From Branchiostoma floridae (lineage: Eukaryota > Chordata > Leptocardii > Amphioxiformes > Branchiostomatidae), in assembly GCF_000003815.2 (NCBI RefSeq), contig NC_049989.1, positions 15,206,058 through 15,270,057 of the forward strand: a DNA stretch of 64,000 nt, read 5' to 3'. The translations under genes were made by a program, and so were the position numbers. Positions 1-12,504 of the stretch are shown here, piece by piece. Numbering within the stretch: the first letter of the stretch is position 1; the number at the start of each line of letters is the position of its first letter. Below the pieces are notes generated by a model. That model was not told the origin of the DNA. It did no database searches and saw nothing but the letters and a program-made list of their open reading frames with translations.

Positions 1-2397
1 CTTTCCCCTTTATGATGAGCTAGTTTCCTTCACCATAAGGCGACATTGCGTTAGGAACAAGATTGGTTCAAACCAAGGTATTCCCGACAACATCAGAGAC
101 GCACTTTTGTGTGCCGGGGCTCTTGCTTTCAATGGCTTGATAGAGAACAATCTTGTATATAGCAAAGACGACGTGGCCAAGTATTGTGGTGAAGACAGTT
201 TGCAGGAGCTTGTGTTGTTGGGGATCCTTCACAGACAAGAAAGTCCCTCCAGACTCAACCCTTCGGACCAGTTTTGCTTTTCCCACAAAACGATGCAGGA
301 ATATTTCGCAGGGTTGCATTTCGCAAAAAAGCTTCAGGATAAGACAACAGGAAAGTCAATTCTGAACACATACCTAAAAACGTGTCAAAGTGTGCGTGAC
401 TTGGAAAACGTCGTCGTCTTTGCCTGTGCAAAGTTAGGACCTGAAGCAGATGTTATATTGGCTCACCTTGTCAAACTCTACCCAGAGGGCGTAGCAGATT
501 TGTCTGATATCTTCAGTGGTGGGAAGTCTCCCGTAATGTTCTTAACGTACTTATTGTATTCTAAATATTGGGTTGCGGGGGTCGGGAATAGGAAGGAGTT
601 TTTGAGTCCTTCTGCGCTGGCTTTCTTTCAACTCCAGACATTCATGGAGATCGCACTGCTGTGCTTCTACGAGAGCGGTTGTCTCATACAGGTAGAGAAC
701 AACATCAATCTCGCCAAAGGCGTTATTCAGTTTGTAAATGCAGGCCCTCGTGTCTACAACGCCTTGGAACATGTTCTGAACAAGATTCAACCCCAATCCC
801 TTCTGAGAAGTTTTAAATTCCTCAGATTGGTCTACACAAAGCAATGCTTTGTCAGTCCTGTCATTGATTACCTGAAGATGATGAGGTTGTCTGAGTTGAA
901 CCTTCGTGGTGCTTGTCTTGGAGGTCATGACCCTAATACAGGACCTTGTGCCCGCCTCTCACAACAGCTGCCTTACCTCACAAGTTTGAGGAAGCTTGAG
1001 TTGTCTTGCAACAATCTTCTCTCCTCAGACCTACTTGTGTTATTGCCTTCCTTGAAGATGTTGGTAGACCTTGAAAAGATGGATCTCGATCGTAGTGAAT
1101 TAGCAGGTTGTGGAAAGGAAATCTCAGAACTGCCGTGCTCCTTACGGAACCTCAAAGTCCTGAACGTGTTTGACTGCAAACTTAGCCTGGAGGATTNNNN
1201 NNNNNNNNNNNNNNNNNNNNNNNNNNNNNNNNNNNNNNNNNNNNNNNNNNNNNNNNNNNNNNNNNNNNNNNNNNNNNNNNNNNNNNNNNNNNNNNNCTCA
1301 TACTTTTCTATATTTCTTATTCATGTACTCTTGTTTGGTACAAAATTGATTAAACTTGTTGTCTACTGTCAAACTACTTAATAATCTTCCCGATTAAGGC
1401 CACGTGCACAGCAAGTAAATTTTATGGATGACATCAGCGCGCGCCTTAATTTTCGCCTAATTTAAAAAAAAAACAAGAATTTTTTTTCTGGAGGGATGGT
1501 CAATATGACGATAAAGTACCAAAATAAGCAAATGTATTGTGTTGTACGTAATAATTGTACTTGTAGAAGTGACACTTGCGAGGTACCCGGGACTGTAGTT
1601 GTAGAAATGAAACTTATTGGATAGTTGTAAAAGTGACACCAATATGGAAGCTATGAGTGTGGTTACCAACTTTGTTGGTGATGCCAGTCTACCACACTTG
1701 TGTGTCTTTTACCACAGCAGAACATGTCTTAAATACAGGAATGAATGCCTTGTTGGCTCTGATACCATGCTTTGTCCCTTTAATTCTTTTTACAACAGTC
1801 ATCACAACTTTATGGTGCCTATTTTTGAAAATGTAGCCATCTTGTTTTTTTTTCACCCATCATGTTTTTTTCGCCCTATCGCACTATTTTTGCAGTCTGC
1901 AGAGGATGTCATCCATAGAATTTACTTTGTACTTGCTGTGGCCTAACTTCCACGATCTCATATTTGCCAAGTAATTTTTTTATCTCATTGGAATTCAAAT
2001 AGCTTACAAAGAAGTCTCATATTAACATATTTTATATCAAAATCACATGTTGAGTAACAAATATCCTCTTCATATTTGCTAATTAAGTATGTTAATGAAG
2101 TTAAAATTTATATTACCATTTCCAAGTCTCATCCAGACTTAAATACCATTTATCAAGACAATCAATCCAGGCATCCTAGAGAGATGTCAATAGACGGATA
2201 GACACACACAAACACAACGGTGTAGACAACATAACATTCTTAGGGAAGGTTATAATGCCGTTTTTTTATTTATTTAACACACAGCCACTGCAGTGGTGCA
2301 GTACTGCCCAAAGATGAGAGACTTTCGCTGGCACGCCAATGTGACAGATCCGACTGGCAAAAGGAAAGTTCAGGACGTTCTCAGGGGCTTGACTTGA
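1..2397 (+). CDS. NLR gene A, 3' part (NACHT C-terminal half, LRRs, last exon)
   Basis: This is the 3' end of a NACHT-LRR receptor-like gene; its 5' exons lie left of the window. Exon 4 runs from base 1 (reading frame starts at base 2) to the assembly gap at 1197. It encodes the post-NACHT helical region with FSHKTMQEYFAGLHF and leucine-rich repeats (for example LTSLRKLELSCNNLL). The gap swallows about the last 13 nt of the exon and its splice donor. The final coding exon is 2285-2397, after an acceptor ending AACACACAG, and stops at TGA 2395-2397. A donor-like CAG|GTTTGT follows at 2440/2441 and an acceptor at 2850-2851, so the 3' UTR is probably spliced. The visible frame is open. By family, the product would be a cytosolic pattern-recognition NTPase. 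Its N-terminus is unseen. Confidence 0.8.
1197..1296. other. Assembly gap (100 N)
   Basis: Exactly 100 N, usually a placeholder for unknown length. It removes the last bases of exon 4 and the 5' splice site of gene A's last intron. Confidence 0.99.
2120..2255 (-). repeat. Dispersed repeat fossil in intron 4 of most array genes
   Basis: Intron 4 of A holds a repeat with landmarks CAATCCATCCAGG, ACGGATAGACACACACA and GGCGAAGGT. Copies lie at about 10490-10620 (B), 33100-33235 (D), 41510-41640 (E), 48655-48785 (F) and 58150-58280 (G). C lacks it; a different repeat sits there. A longer relative is in intron 3 of G (about 55640-56085), and similar units occur inside the fold-back element near C. 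The repeat ends about 25 nt before the acceptor of the last coding exon in each gene, so it predates the array. Confidence 0.6.
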
Positions 2398-2851
2398 AGT
2401 CATGACCTACAGGAGAAAGAACTACAAAATCCTCTGCCAGGTTTGTGGCATATTTGGGTATGTAGCCTGAGATGCACATGTTTGTGAATTCAATTGAAAT
2501 TACAGCACATACCACCTAAAACTGTACCCCCAAGCAGAGGGTAAGCTCCGGTTTGTTTTGACATTTTAGACGCTTTGTCATCCTATTCTGTCAGTTTTCT
2601 ATATAAAAACATATAGCCAAAGCTTGTAGATGTACAAGTAAATAGTAATTGTAAATATTGGGTTGATGGATGATTTCTATATTGCTTGTGGTACTGTTAA
2701 GAAGTCCAGGAAAGTTTGCTATTGGGAACACCACTAATGGATTTTCTTCAACAAAGCTCCATAAAGGTCCCCGATAACTGTTTTACATCTGTACATTTTG
2801 CAGCCAACACGACCTAACAGCCACGTTATTTCAACATGTACTTTCCACCAG

Positions 2852-3351
2852 GAATCAGTTACTCATGGTGGACCCGGAACTCCCTCCTCATCAGGCTCCT
2901 ACAAACCAAGGCAACTTCGAAATCCAAACACTAACCAAGGACGTTATATAACATCCTTGCACTAAATTAGTCTTGCACTAAATGTTTTCTGCTGTTGAAT
3001 AGGCTGTTATCATTTATGTACATTTGAATTACGAATCATTTAAGTCATCTGGGGTGACAGATGTTGAAGTCAAGGTCCTCATCTTTTTTGGTGGACGAAC
3101 ATTGTAATCATCGTATCTGAGTTATTGACTACCCTGACCATTTTTGCCATATCTTTTCTGTAACAAAAGACAAGAGCACAAGCAAACAGAAGACAAAGAG
3201 CTCTTGTCCTTGTAAATGGTATATTCATTGCCATATGCGGATTGCATCACATGCCTTATAGCTGAATGTTTTGATCAGAATATTGTTGGAATCAAAATGT
3301 TATTGATGAACTGTCGAGTTCTCACCATAACTTTTAGGATACTGGAATAAA
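2852..3351 (+). other. Putative spliced 3' UTR exon of gene A
   Basis: An acceptor (TTTCCACCAG|GAATCAG) opens a segment with no useful reading frame. The same acceptor, CTCCAG|GAA, is kept at 11212 (B), 21149 (C), 33926 (D), 42249 (E), 49465 (F) and 58880 (G). AATAAA at 3346-3351 is a candidate polyadenylation signal; F has AATAAA at 49775-49780. The exon's real end is not determined. Confidence 0.4.
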
Positions 3352-3990
3352 AACCTGTCATTAGCTAGTCTACATTATACATTATACATAGTGACCTCTG
3401 TATAAGGATAGGACTGTATGTAAAAGTTTACACACTTTAACTGTAAAGATAACCCAGATATAATTGCAAATAACAACCGAACAGCACTCGACTATCAAAT
3501 AATGAAGAAAAGTAGCAAATATCACAAATAAACTTTTGTCAAGGGAGTTTTAGAAAAATTGAAGTGAAAGTTATTTATTGAGATCAGAGACTAACAAATG
3601 GATCAATGTATGTATGTGAATACCATTGTGCCATATAATCTCCTTCCATTGCATACGTGTGCCTTACATGAATTACTAATAACAAACAAGCCAAGATATA
3701 CTGAAAGCAACAAAGTTTAAAAATGCATACATCTGTATTGTCTAATTTTGTGCACCTTTTTTTTATCTTAGTGTTACTGGTACAAAGAAAAGTGGGGATT
3801 TGAGATGTTTGGGAGGTTGATGAAAATTCTTGTTTCTTGCTTGAAGTTTACACGCCTGGTGTAGACAGGCTCTTTTCCATGAACTTCCTCTTGACAAAAC
3901 ACATACAACACTGGGAAAACAAACAGGCAGGGTTAACTTACCAATTCCCTATGGAGGATGTGTATATGTGTGTTTGTCATCAGTGCATGC
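3352..3990. other. Gene-free stretch downstream of gene A
   Basis: AT-rich DNA, collinear with the regions downstream of B, C, E and G. I see no coding exon. It ends near a GT-rich tract (about 3958-4025) that forms the edge of the inverted exon-1 remnant. Confidence 0.5.
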
Positions 3991-4054
3991 ATGTGAGTGT
4001 GTGTCTGACGGTGTATGTGTCTGCTCGTCTAGTATATACGTGTTTGTTTGAATT

Positions 4055-4204
4055 CTCACATCAACATTTATCCCATGTTCTCTAGTTTCTTCCGGCCGCG
4101 ATCTCGTTTGGTGTGGCGGACTTGGCCCTTCTTCGTCTTCCCTCCGGTCAAACTCTGGGACCTCCATTGGTTATGTGGCCTTTGACGCCTTCTTTTAGGC
4201 AGGA
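4055..4204 (-). pseudogene. Inverted, truncated copy of NLR exon 1
   Basis: On the minus strand a splice acceptor TTACCAACAG is followed by TCCTGCCTAAAA and then sequence homologous to NLR exon 1 (readable as FDRREDEEGPSPPHQTRSRP and EETREHGINVDVR). The bases around the normal start codon are deleted, so no ATG is present. Homology stops after NVDVR and runs into a CA-rich tract. Exons 2 to 5 are absent. It is the broken 5' end of an extra array member in opposite orientation. Confidence 0.75.
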
Positions 4205-4210
4205 CTGTTG

Positions 4211-5000
4211 GTAAAACAAATTGCCATACTGTTTACTCCAACGCACTGTAGTACTTGCCAAGTAAACAGCGTGTACAATGCAGTGTATATATAAAGTGAC
4301 ATGCAGTAAAATTTATCGTGTTCTCAAACACCTGGCTTTGTTTAAACACAACTAGAGCACTGATAATTATCACATACAAATCTGTATGACCAAAATATAT
4401 ATAATGGCTCGGTCTAAAATGAATATCTTTAACTTGAAGATAACCAACAACCGTAAATTCTTAATTTTAAGGGTGAATAAAAGTAACACATGCACAGGTT
4501 TATCGTGGAGCAGGAAAGTGGCGAGAAGGCCTTGTCTCAGCGGCCAGTCACCTACCCACCATTTGATCCCCACAAAACATTGTTCGTATGCTGAACGACG
4601 AGAGATTTTTACATGTGTGTCTTGTCTTATGTAACTTTGCTCTGTTTATAATAACGTAACAAACGAGATGACAAACAGACCTTAACATGAATGATCGCGA
4701 CAGATACTTGATATACACACCCAACTGCTATAACCATAGTCATTAGTGCTAGGCACTACCCAGAATAGGGGGCACCCGGGATAGCTTTCCTATAAAACTT
4801 TCCTAACTACAACCCGGTGTAAATATGAATGCCTGACTTCGGTTTTGGAGGTTAAAGGCGGTGAAAGGAGTGGGATGGGTTCTGCCTTCCAGTATCGTGT
4901 TCGAGACAAGGTGGGCAATAACTTACTGTGCATTCGGCCATAAAAGGGCTATAGGATTACCTTTAACTTCTGTCAACCTTTTGTATGTGGGACAAGGCCA
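4211..5000 (-). other. Inverted 5' flank belonging to the exon-1 remnant
   Basis: The minus strand matches the upstream flank of gene C in order (GTAAACAAAGCC block, then the SINE). A SINE fragment on the + strand covers about 4808-4945. No leader exon survives here. No coding sequence is seen. Confidence 0.55.
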
Positions 5001-5430
5001 CATTGTCATTGTCAATAAAAGAGGTAAAGCGGGCGATGTCCACTATCTTATAGGTCTTACGTTTCAAGAAATTGTTCACTGACTAGTCGACTTTAACCCT
5101 TGCGCTAAGACATAATATTATGTAAGATCCGACGAACGCAGGGACGCCGCCAACGTTAACTTGCCGCAGCTTCAAGGTGGTATCTCATTGCACTTCAGGC
5201 AAAGTTTACCCAACGGATTTCAGAGATAAAGAGCGAATTTTTTTTACGTTTTGTGCATATTGTTGTCTTCTAAGTCATGTTTTTACGTATTACGCAACAA
5301 CTAGATTATAACAAATCGGCGAAAGTAACACAACGGTACCGCAGTGAACGAACCCCGCAGTGCCACACCGGTGCCCCAAGTGCAGTGAGATATACCACCT
5401 TTACCATCTTAACCGACCGGGAAACGCAGG

Positions 5431-5443
5431 TGACCTTTGTCCC
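5431..5443 (-). promoter_or_regulatory. DR1-type nuclear-receptor site upstream of gene B
   Basis: The minus strand reads GGGACAAAGGTCA, an exact match to RGGNCAAAGGTCA (direct repeat of AGGTCA half-sites, spacer 1; bound by HNF4, RXR heterodimers and COUP-TF in animals). It lies 144 nt before the end of the first copy of B's leader segment. Binding is inferred. Confidence 0.45.
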
Positions 5444-5510
5444 AGAGCTCAATACATTGTGACACCACAAACAGAGAGTGAACGGGCTCAATCCATACAG
5501 CCGAAGTAAT

Positions 5511-5831
5511 TGGTAGATTGCCGTGAGACATGCCTGTTAGATCACTGAGGACCACCTATCGTGCGTTTTCTCTCTTCGGTACGTGAGGCAAGGCAGTAGA
5601 GCTACCCCCAGTGAACCTGGTCACGCTTGTCACCGGGCTACATCGTTCACAAGGCATCGCTAAGTACGTGACTTATCTTAGTTTTACCGCATGTGATAGT
5701 ACATATAGCGCTAGCCCTAATCGTTTATATGTTACGGACTACAGTCCACGTTATTGGTAAATAGCTGTGAGACAAGCCTGTTAGATCACTGAGGACCACC
5801 TATCGTGGGTTTTCTCTCTTCTGTACGTGAG
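5511..5831 (+). other. Duplicated non-coding leader exon of gene B
   Basis: Two tandem copies of the conserved leader segment: 5511-5587, ending GTGAG|GCAAGG (a GC donor), and about 5751-5831, ending GTGAG|GTAAGG (a standard donor). The same segment stands before C, E, F and G. It would splice to the acceptor at 6948, just before the start codon. The transcription start is not visible. Confidence 0.5.
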
Positions 5832-6537
5832 GTAAGGCAGTAGAGCTACCCCCCGTGAACCTGGTCACGCTTGTCACCGGACTGCGTCGCTCAGAAGGGG
5901 CTGTGAAGTACGTGACTAAATTCATCTGTGTACTAATAGTTTGTCTAGCCCTGATCATATACGTTACGGACTATTCGTCATTCTGGTGAGGCTAAAAGTA
6001 AAGTAATATGTATATTAAAGAAGATACGAGTACAGGTGGATATGATCTTGCCTTTTAGTGATGTAATACAAACTGAATGGATAGGTGAGTGGGCTATTTA
6101 CTGGCTGTGTATAGATCAAACATGGTGGATTTCTCTAACTGCCTCCTATCGCACACCGTTTGAGTCTAAAGTCTAAGTCTAACTGGGTGGGTGTCGGGCA
6201 TACGTGCCGGAGGCGGAACTACTAGTGATTTCTGAAAAAAATCTTCTATGTTTGGAAGGTTACCTATGCGACGCCTTATGATAAAGCAAGACTCGAACGG
6301 TTGTGGTTAATCTTAGATTTAAGGGAATTCGTTTGAAGGAAACTTGATGGTTTGGTTACGTGTGGACCAGCTCTGACAGCCGGAAATCGAATAAGTTGAT
6401 AAGCAACACCTTTGTATGACGACGTATAGAATTTGATTCGCCGCGGAGCTCTTGTGCAAGCAAATGTAAAGACAAAGGTACAATGCAAAGGTACTTAGGA
6501 TAACGGAGGGTTCTACTTAGCCTCCGGAAAGCTTGTA

Positions 6538-6637
6538 NNNNNNNNNNNNNNNNNNNNNNNNNNNNNNNNNNNNNNNNNNNNNNNNNNNNNNNNNNNNNNN
6601 NNNNNNNNNNNNNNNNNNNNNNNNNNNNNNNNNNNNN
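6538..6637. other. Assembly gap (100 N)
   Basis: 100 N in the leader intron of gene B. It is followed by a short tandem of TATTCCTTTCCCGGCATA-like units and a C homopolymer near 6719-6734, both hard to assemble. Confidence 0.99.
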
Positions 6638-7442
6638 TTCCGGGGTATATTCCTTTCCCGGCATATATTCCTTTCCCGTCATAATATTCCCGGTTAAAAA
6701 TCGGGAATGGACCTACTGCCCCCCCCCCCCCCCCAAAGAATTTGCCAAGGTTCCCAGAGAGGCCGGTGAAGGAGGCTAGGTTCTACTGCATACTACTATG
6801 TATACACATGGTAGTGTAAACAGTGAGTAGTATACCATAGAACAGTCAACCGCTATATTGATTTTATGCAAAGTCTCACAAGCAACGAATTAGATATCAT
6901 GGACTCAAGTCATGAACTTAAGTAAAGACTTCTTTGTTTCACCAACAGTCCTGCCTAACATGGATCAAAAAGCGGCAAAGGCAACAAAAACGAGATCCCA
7001 GGGTTTGTCGGAAGGACAAAGAAGGGAAGACGAAATACACAGTCCGCCACACTATTCGGAAGGAACTAGACAAAATCCAAATGTTGACGTGAGAGGCAAC
7101 GTATTGGACAATGTCGAACCTACAAACATCGCTCCTAGCCTTGGCAATGAGGATGAGGAAGAGGTCGGTACATGTAAGGCCACTGACGTCGATCTTCATC
7201 ATGATCAGGAATCCTACGACATGGCATTACTAGCGCTGCATCAGGGGAGAGACACTCAAGTCTCGAACGGCGGGCGTGAATGCCACAACGACGGAGACGT
7301 GGTGGCGTTCTCAGAAACAGGTAGAAGAAATGATATTCCAGACATTTACATTTCATGACCGTATTTTTCCTTCCTCATATACAATAAAAAAAAAAACTCC
7401 GTTTATTTTGTACAAACAATTGCCTTCCTGTTCTTCATGCAG

Positions 7443-7565
7443 AAAATGCAGTGACCCAAATTACAAACCCAAGTCAATTGAGCGGCCAAGGCAACAAGGT
7501 TATCAACATCGGGCCCCATTCCACCGTCAATATCTTCCACGGAACATCCGATGAGCCTAGCACAG
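7443..7565 (+). other. RHIM-like exon 2 of gene B
   Basis: A 123-nt, phase 1-1 exon. Peptide includes QLSGQGNKVINIGPHSTVNI. Core INIG, then Val at G+5 and Ile at G+7. Confidence 0.7.
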
Positions 7566-7667
7566 GTGAGCGCTCAATAAAAAGGCTTACTGATGGCACA
7601 ATAAATCAAGCAATCGTAAGCAAATAGTCAAACATGTGGATCTACGGAGTCAGGACATTAATGTACA

Positions 7668-7790
7668 GTAGACAGTGCAGAGGGTCTAACATTGTACCTT
7701 TCGGAACTCCAGGGGTGACCTTGACGGCTTAATATTTCCGCCATCAAATACAACCTTCTGTGTTCACTCCGCAAGGAAGAAATGTCATTA
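7668..7790 (-). mobile_element. Fossil reverse-transcriptase fragment in intron 2 of B
   Basis: Minus-strand translation gives a decayed AVKVTPGVPKGTMLDPL, recognisable as the non-LTR reverse-transcriptase motif GVPQGxxLGPLLF. Frameshifted and short. Confidence 0.6.
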
Positions 7791-10762
7791 CACTACTTAG
7801 ACACTAAATAACATCCAAATTTAGCGAAAGTACTTCTACCATGTAGCGAAACGACTTGTCATGTAGCCAAACGCACTTTATTGTAAAGGATTGAACTGAC
7901 AATGTAGCGAAACTACAACCCCTGCAACCTATAACCCATCGTCAATTTCTTTGAATTTCTTTTTCAGTGACCAACGTTGACAGTCCCTCAGAAGATTTCC
8001 CCCTCGGCCAATGTCAAGATTCACTTAAGTCCTATTTCAAGACAAGACTGAGCTACCTTCACCCTCTAGCGTGGAATGAAACTTTCACCATGAAGATTGA
8101 GGACATCTTCACGACTGTAGACCTCGTGACGCGAACACAACAAGGAGGGCACATTGAACGGCGCGCCCTTCCCTCTACTGTCGACGCCTTGACTGCCAGA
8201 CCCGATTGTCCCCAGCCCCGGCGCATTTTGATCGAAGGTAACGCAGGGATAGGGAAGACAACCGAAGTTTCCAAACTCGCTTTTGACTGGGCCGAGGGCA
8301 GGTCTCTGATTCTGGAAAAGTATGATCTGGTTTTCCCGATCGCGCTGCGGAAGGTTGATGAGTCCCAGTCCATTACAGAGTGTATCTTTGACCAACTCCT
8401 ACCAGAAGATGTGCCGTTTCAGGAGTCGGACTTGGAAACGTACTTGAAGGGGAATGACCGAGTCTTGATCATTCTCGACGGCGTCGACGAGTGGGCGAGG
8501 CATGAAGGGCATGACGTCACCAAAGTTCTGACTGGTAGGCCATCCATTTCAATAGTATTTGAGCATCTAATACCTGCGTAACAACATAGTATGAATGGGT
8601 GTCCTGGCCTTATGTCAGACCTAACATTAAAATAATGCTCTATACAGGTAATATAATACATCAGCATTCAATTTAGTAAGATTATGTGTGAATCCTCCTC
8701 TTCCTTCCAGGTAAGGTTCTCCGAGACTGTTGCCTGATGGTGACCACCAGACCTTCCCACACCCCTCAGCTGCATAGTATGATGTGTCCGGACACACAGG
8801 TGGAGATCACGGGCTTCAGTCAGGACAACATCCGTACTTACGTCCACAGGTTCTTCACGGGAGACGAGACCAAGGCAGCGGCCTTAGTCAGTAAAATGGA
8901 CTCCTCCCTAATCCCCACAGGCATTCTGGCAACACCAATACTGCTTTTGTTGACCTGCATGATGTGGGAAGAGAAGCAGGATTTGGTGTTTGGAGGTCGA
9001 ATCTTTCCCCTTTATGATGAGCTAGTTTCCTTCACAATAAGGCGACATTGCGTTAGGAACAACATTGGTTCAAACCAAGGCATTCCTGACAACATCAGAG
9101 ATGCGTTATTGTGTGCCGGGGCTCTTGCTTTCAATGGCTTGTTGGAGAATAGGCTAGTATATAGCAAAGAAGACGTTGCCAAGTATTGTGGTGAAGATAG
9201 TTTGCAGGAGCTTGTGTTGTTGGGGATTCTTCACAGACAAGAAAGTCCCTCCAGACTCAACCCTTCTGACCAGTTTTCCTTCTCCCACAAGACGATGCAG
9301 GAGTATTTCGCAGGGTTGTATTTCGCAAAAAGGCTTCAGGACGAGACAACAGAAAAGTCCATTCTGAACACATACCTGACAACGGCTCAAAGTGTGCGTG
9401 ACTTGGAAAACGTCATCATGTTTGCTTGTGCGAAGTTAGGGCTTGAAGCAGATGTTATATTGGCTCACCTTGTCAAACTCCACCAAGAGGAGGTAGAACA
9501 TTTGTCTGATACCTCCAGTGGTGGGTATCCACACTACATGGAGTATTTTCTATATTCTAAATGTCGGATTGCAGGGAATGAAGGAGAGTTTTTTAGTCCT
9601 TCTAAGTTAGCTTTCTTTCACCTCTAGACATACATGGAGATCGCATTGTTGTGCTTCTACGAGAGTGGTTGTCTCTCGCAGGTAGAGAACATCTTTCCAA
9701 CCAAAGGTGTTATTCACTTTTCAAATGTAGGCCCTCATGTTTACAACGCCTTGGAACATGTTCTGAAGAACATTCCACCTCGATCCCTTAGAAATGTAAC
9801 AACCCTCAGGTTGATGGGTACCACGGAATGCTTTGTCAGTCCTGTCATTGACTACCTGAGGATGATGAATTTGTCTGAGTTGGACCTTTATCGTGCTTGT
9901 CTTGGAGGTCATGACCCCAACACAGGACCTTGTGCCCGCCTGGCACAACAGTTACCTTACCTAACAAGTTTGAGGAAGCTTGTGTTGTGTTTGAACAATC
10001 TTGTCTGCTCAGATCTACTTGTATTATTACCTTCCTTGAAGATGTTGGTGGACCTTGAATGGTTGAACCTCTTTGGTAACAAACTAGCAGGTTGTGGAAA
10101 GGAAATCTCAGAACTGCCGTGCTCCTTACGGAACCTCAAAGTCCTGAACGTGTATGAGTGCAAACTTAGCCTGGAGGATGTTCTACAAATAGGTAAGGGC
10201 ATCATATCTTATTCATCTCATTGTTTTACATCGATACTTTTCTATAATTCCTTATTCACTTGCTTGGTATAAAATTGATGAAACTTGTTGTTATTGATCA
10301 AAACTACTTAATAACCCTCCCAATTAGTAATTTTATATCATTAGAATGCAGATAATATAAAAAGTAGTCTCTTACTTACATAATTCATATCACGTGTAAA
10401 ATCACATGTTGAATAACAAATATCCTTTTTCTTCTTGCGATGTTTGCTCATTAAGTATGTTTTGAAATCAAAATTTACATTGACGGTTTCCAAGTATCAT
10501 CCCAAGTATCAAGACAATCCATCCAAGCCTCCTAGAGTTATGTTAGCAGACGGATAGACACACACAAACATGAACAGTCCAGACAACATAAGTCATAACA
10601 TTCTTGGCGAAGGTTCTAATACTGTTGTTTTCAATTTAACACACAGCTACTGCAGTAGTGCAGCACTGCTCAAAGATGGAAGTGTTTGAGTGGAGAGCCA
10701 ATGTGACAGGTCAGGAGAACGAAAGAAAAGTTCGGGACATTCTCAGGGGTTTAAAGTCATGA

Positions 10763-12500
10763 CCTATAGGAGTTCACGAAAATCCGCTGTCAGGTATGTG
10801 GTGTCATTCAATGGGTATGTAGCCTGAAATGTACATGTACGTAATTGAACTTACAGCACAGATCATCCAAAAATGTACCTCCAGTCAAGGCTCTGGCTTG
10901 TTTTGGATGACATTTCAGACGCTTTGTCAGCATATTCTGAACTATTCTGTCATGTTTTTCAACATAAAAACATATAGCCAAAGCTTCTAGATGTACAAGT
11001 AAATAGTATTGTAAATACTAGGCTGTTGAATGTTTTCTATGTTGTTTATGGTACTGTCAAGAAGTCCAGGAAAGTGTGCCGTTGGGAACACCACTGATGG
11101 ACTTTCTGTAATGAAACCTCATAAAGGTCCCCGATAACTGTTTTACATCTGTACATTTTGCATCCAACACTACCTAACAGCCACGTTCTTTCAACATGTA
11201 CTTTCCTCCAGGAATCAGTTACTCATGGTGAGCCCGGAGCTCCCTCCTCATCAGGCTCATACACACCATTCATCAGTCTAGCACCGGACATGCTCAAGGC
11301 AAACGTAAACTCCAAGCACTAACCAAGGACGTTTTATAACGTCCTTGCTCTAAATTGACAGTCTTTCACTTAATGTTTTCTGCGGCTGAATAGGCTGTTT
11401 TCATGTACATTTGAGTTACAAATCATGAAGTTATTTGGGGTGACAGATGTTAAAGTCAAGGTCCTCATCTACTTCGGTGGATGAACATTATAATCATGGA
11501 ACACAAATCTGAGATATTGAATACCCTTACGATTTTTGCCATGCCATTTCTGTAACAGAAGACGAGAGCACAAGCAAACAGAAGACAAAGAGCTCTTGTC
11601 CTTGTAAATGGTATATTCATTGCCATATGCGGATTGCATCACATGCCTTATAGCTGAATGTTTTGATCAGAATATTGTTGGAATCAAAATGTTATCCATG
11701 AGCTGTCGAGTTATCACCATTTTTTATGATACTGGATAACTCTGTCATTAGCTGTTCTACATATACATAGTGACTTTGTATAAGGATATGACTGTATGTA
11801 AAATTTTACACACTTTAACTGTAAAGATAACCCTTAGTAACTTTTCCCTAGATATAATTGCAAGTAACAACCGAACAGCACTCGACTATCAAATAATGAA
11901 GAAAAGCAGCAAATATTGAAACAAACTACATGTGTGTTGTCAAGAGAGTATTAGAAAACTGAAATGGAAGGTGTTTATTGATGTCAGAGACTAATGTAAA
12001 TGGACAAGTATCAGAGTGTGAATGGGAATACCATGATTATGTCATATAATCCCCTTCCATTGTATATATGTGCACCTTTAGAACAATTACTAATATATTA
12101 GATAATCATAAGCAAACCAAGGAAAAAAACAATACAAATGTATAAATCTGTATTGTCTAATTTTGTGCACCTTTTTATCACAGTGGTACTGGTACAAAGA
12201 ACAATGAGAACTTGATATTTGAGAGGTTGATGAAAATACTTGTTTCTTGTAAAGTAACAGTTTTAACTTAAAAGTAGCAAAGACGTGAACATACATTTTA
12301 AAACAAAACTAGACTTCTACGATCCCATACTTTGCCAACTGATGCAAACCTTTACGACATATATATTCTAAAATGTTAATTACCTTCAAGGACAATGTGG
12401 CAATGCACTTTAGTTAATAACTTATCTTAACAGTGCCACATACAAACGATTGACCTAAGATAAAGGTAGTCCTATAGCCATTCTATGGCAGTAGGGGCAG
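10763..12500. other. 3' UTR and gene-free stretch downstream of gene B
   Basis: A 3' UTR donor CAG|GTATGT at 10793/10794 and an acceptor at 11210-11211 are conserved. The rest is AT-rich, collinear with the downstream regions of A and G, and has no coding exon that I can support. Confidence 0.5.
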
Positions 12501-12504
12501 TAGG

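Larger units (their letters stand above)
6960..10762 (+). pseudogene. NLR gene B, with nonsense codon before the LRRs
   Basis: Coding exons: 6960-7320, 7443-7565, 7968-8534, 8711-10192 and 10647-10762. The start ATG follows an acceptor (CACCAACAG|TCCTGCC) and gives MDQKAAKA; Gly2 is replaced by Asp. Exon 2 carries the RHIM-like motif. Exon 3 has Walker A GNAGIGKTTE and Walker B LIILDGVDEW. Exon 4 starts GKVLRDCCLMVTTRPS (sensor 1 region) and includes FSHKTMQEYFAGLYF. At 9625-9627 exon 4 has TAG where the near-identical gene G has CAG. The product would stop at 655 residues, keeping leader, RHIM-like motif, NACHT and helical region but losing all LRRs. Downstream sequence stays open to the normal TGA (10760-10762), so the lesion looks young. 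It could be a pseudogene, an allele, an assembly error or a working LRR-less receptor. Confidence 0.85.

Noticed and set aside
107-1381. Open frame crossing the N gap at 1197-1296
   Set aside because: The frame runs through undefined bases. Exon 4 must end about 13 nt inside the gap, as in every paralog.
6912-6959. In-frame upstream ATGs giving MNLSKD or MSVDLS leaders
   Set aside because: The same ATG is followed by a stop in E, F and G, and the region ends in a splice acceptor (ACCAACAG). It is intron, and the start is the MGQ/MDQ codon.
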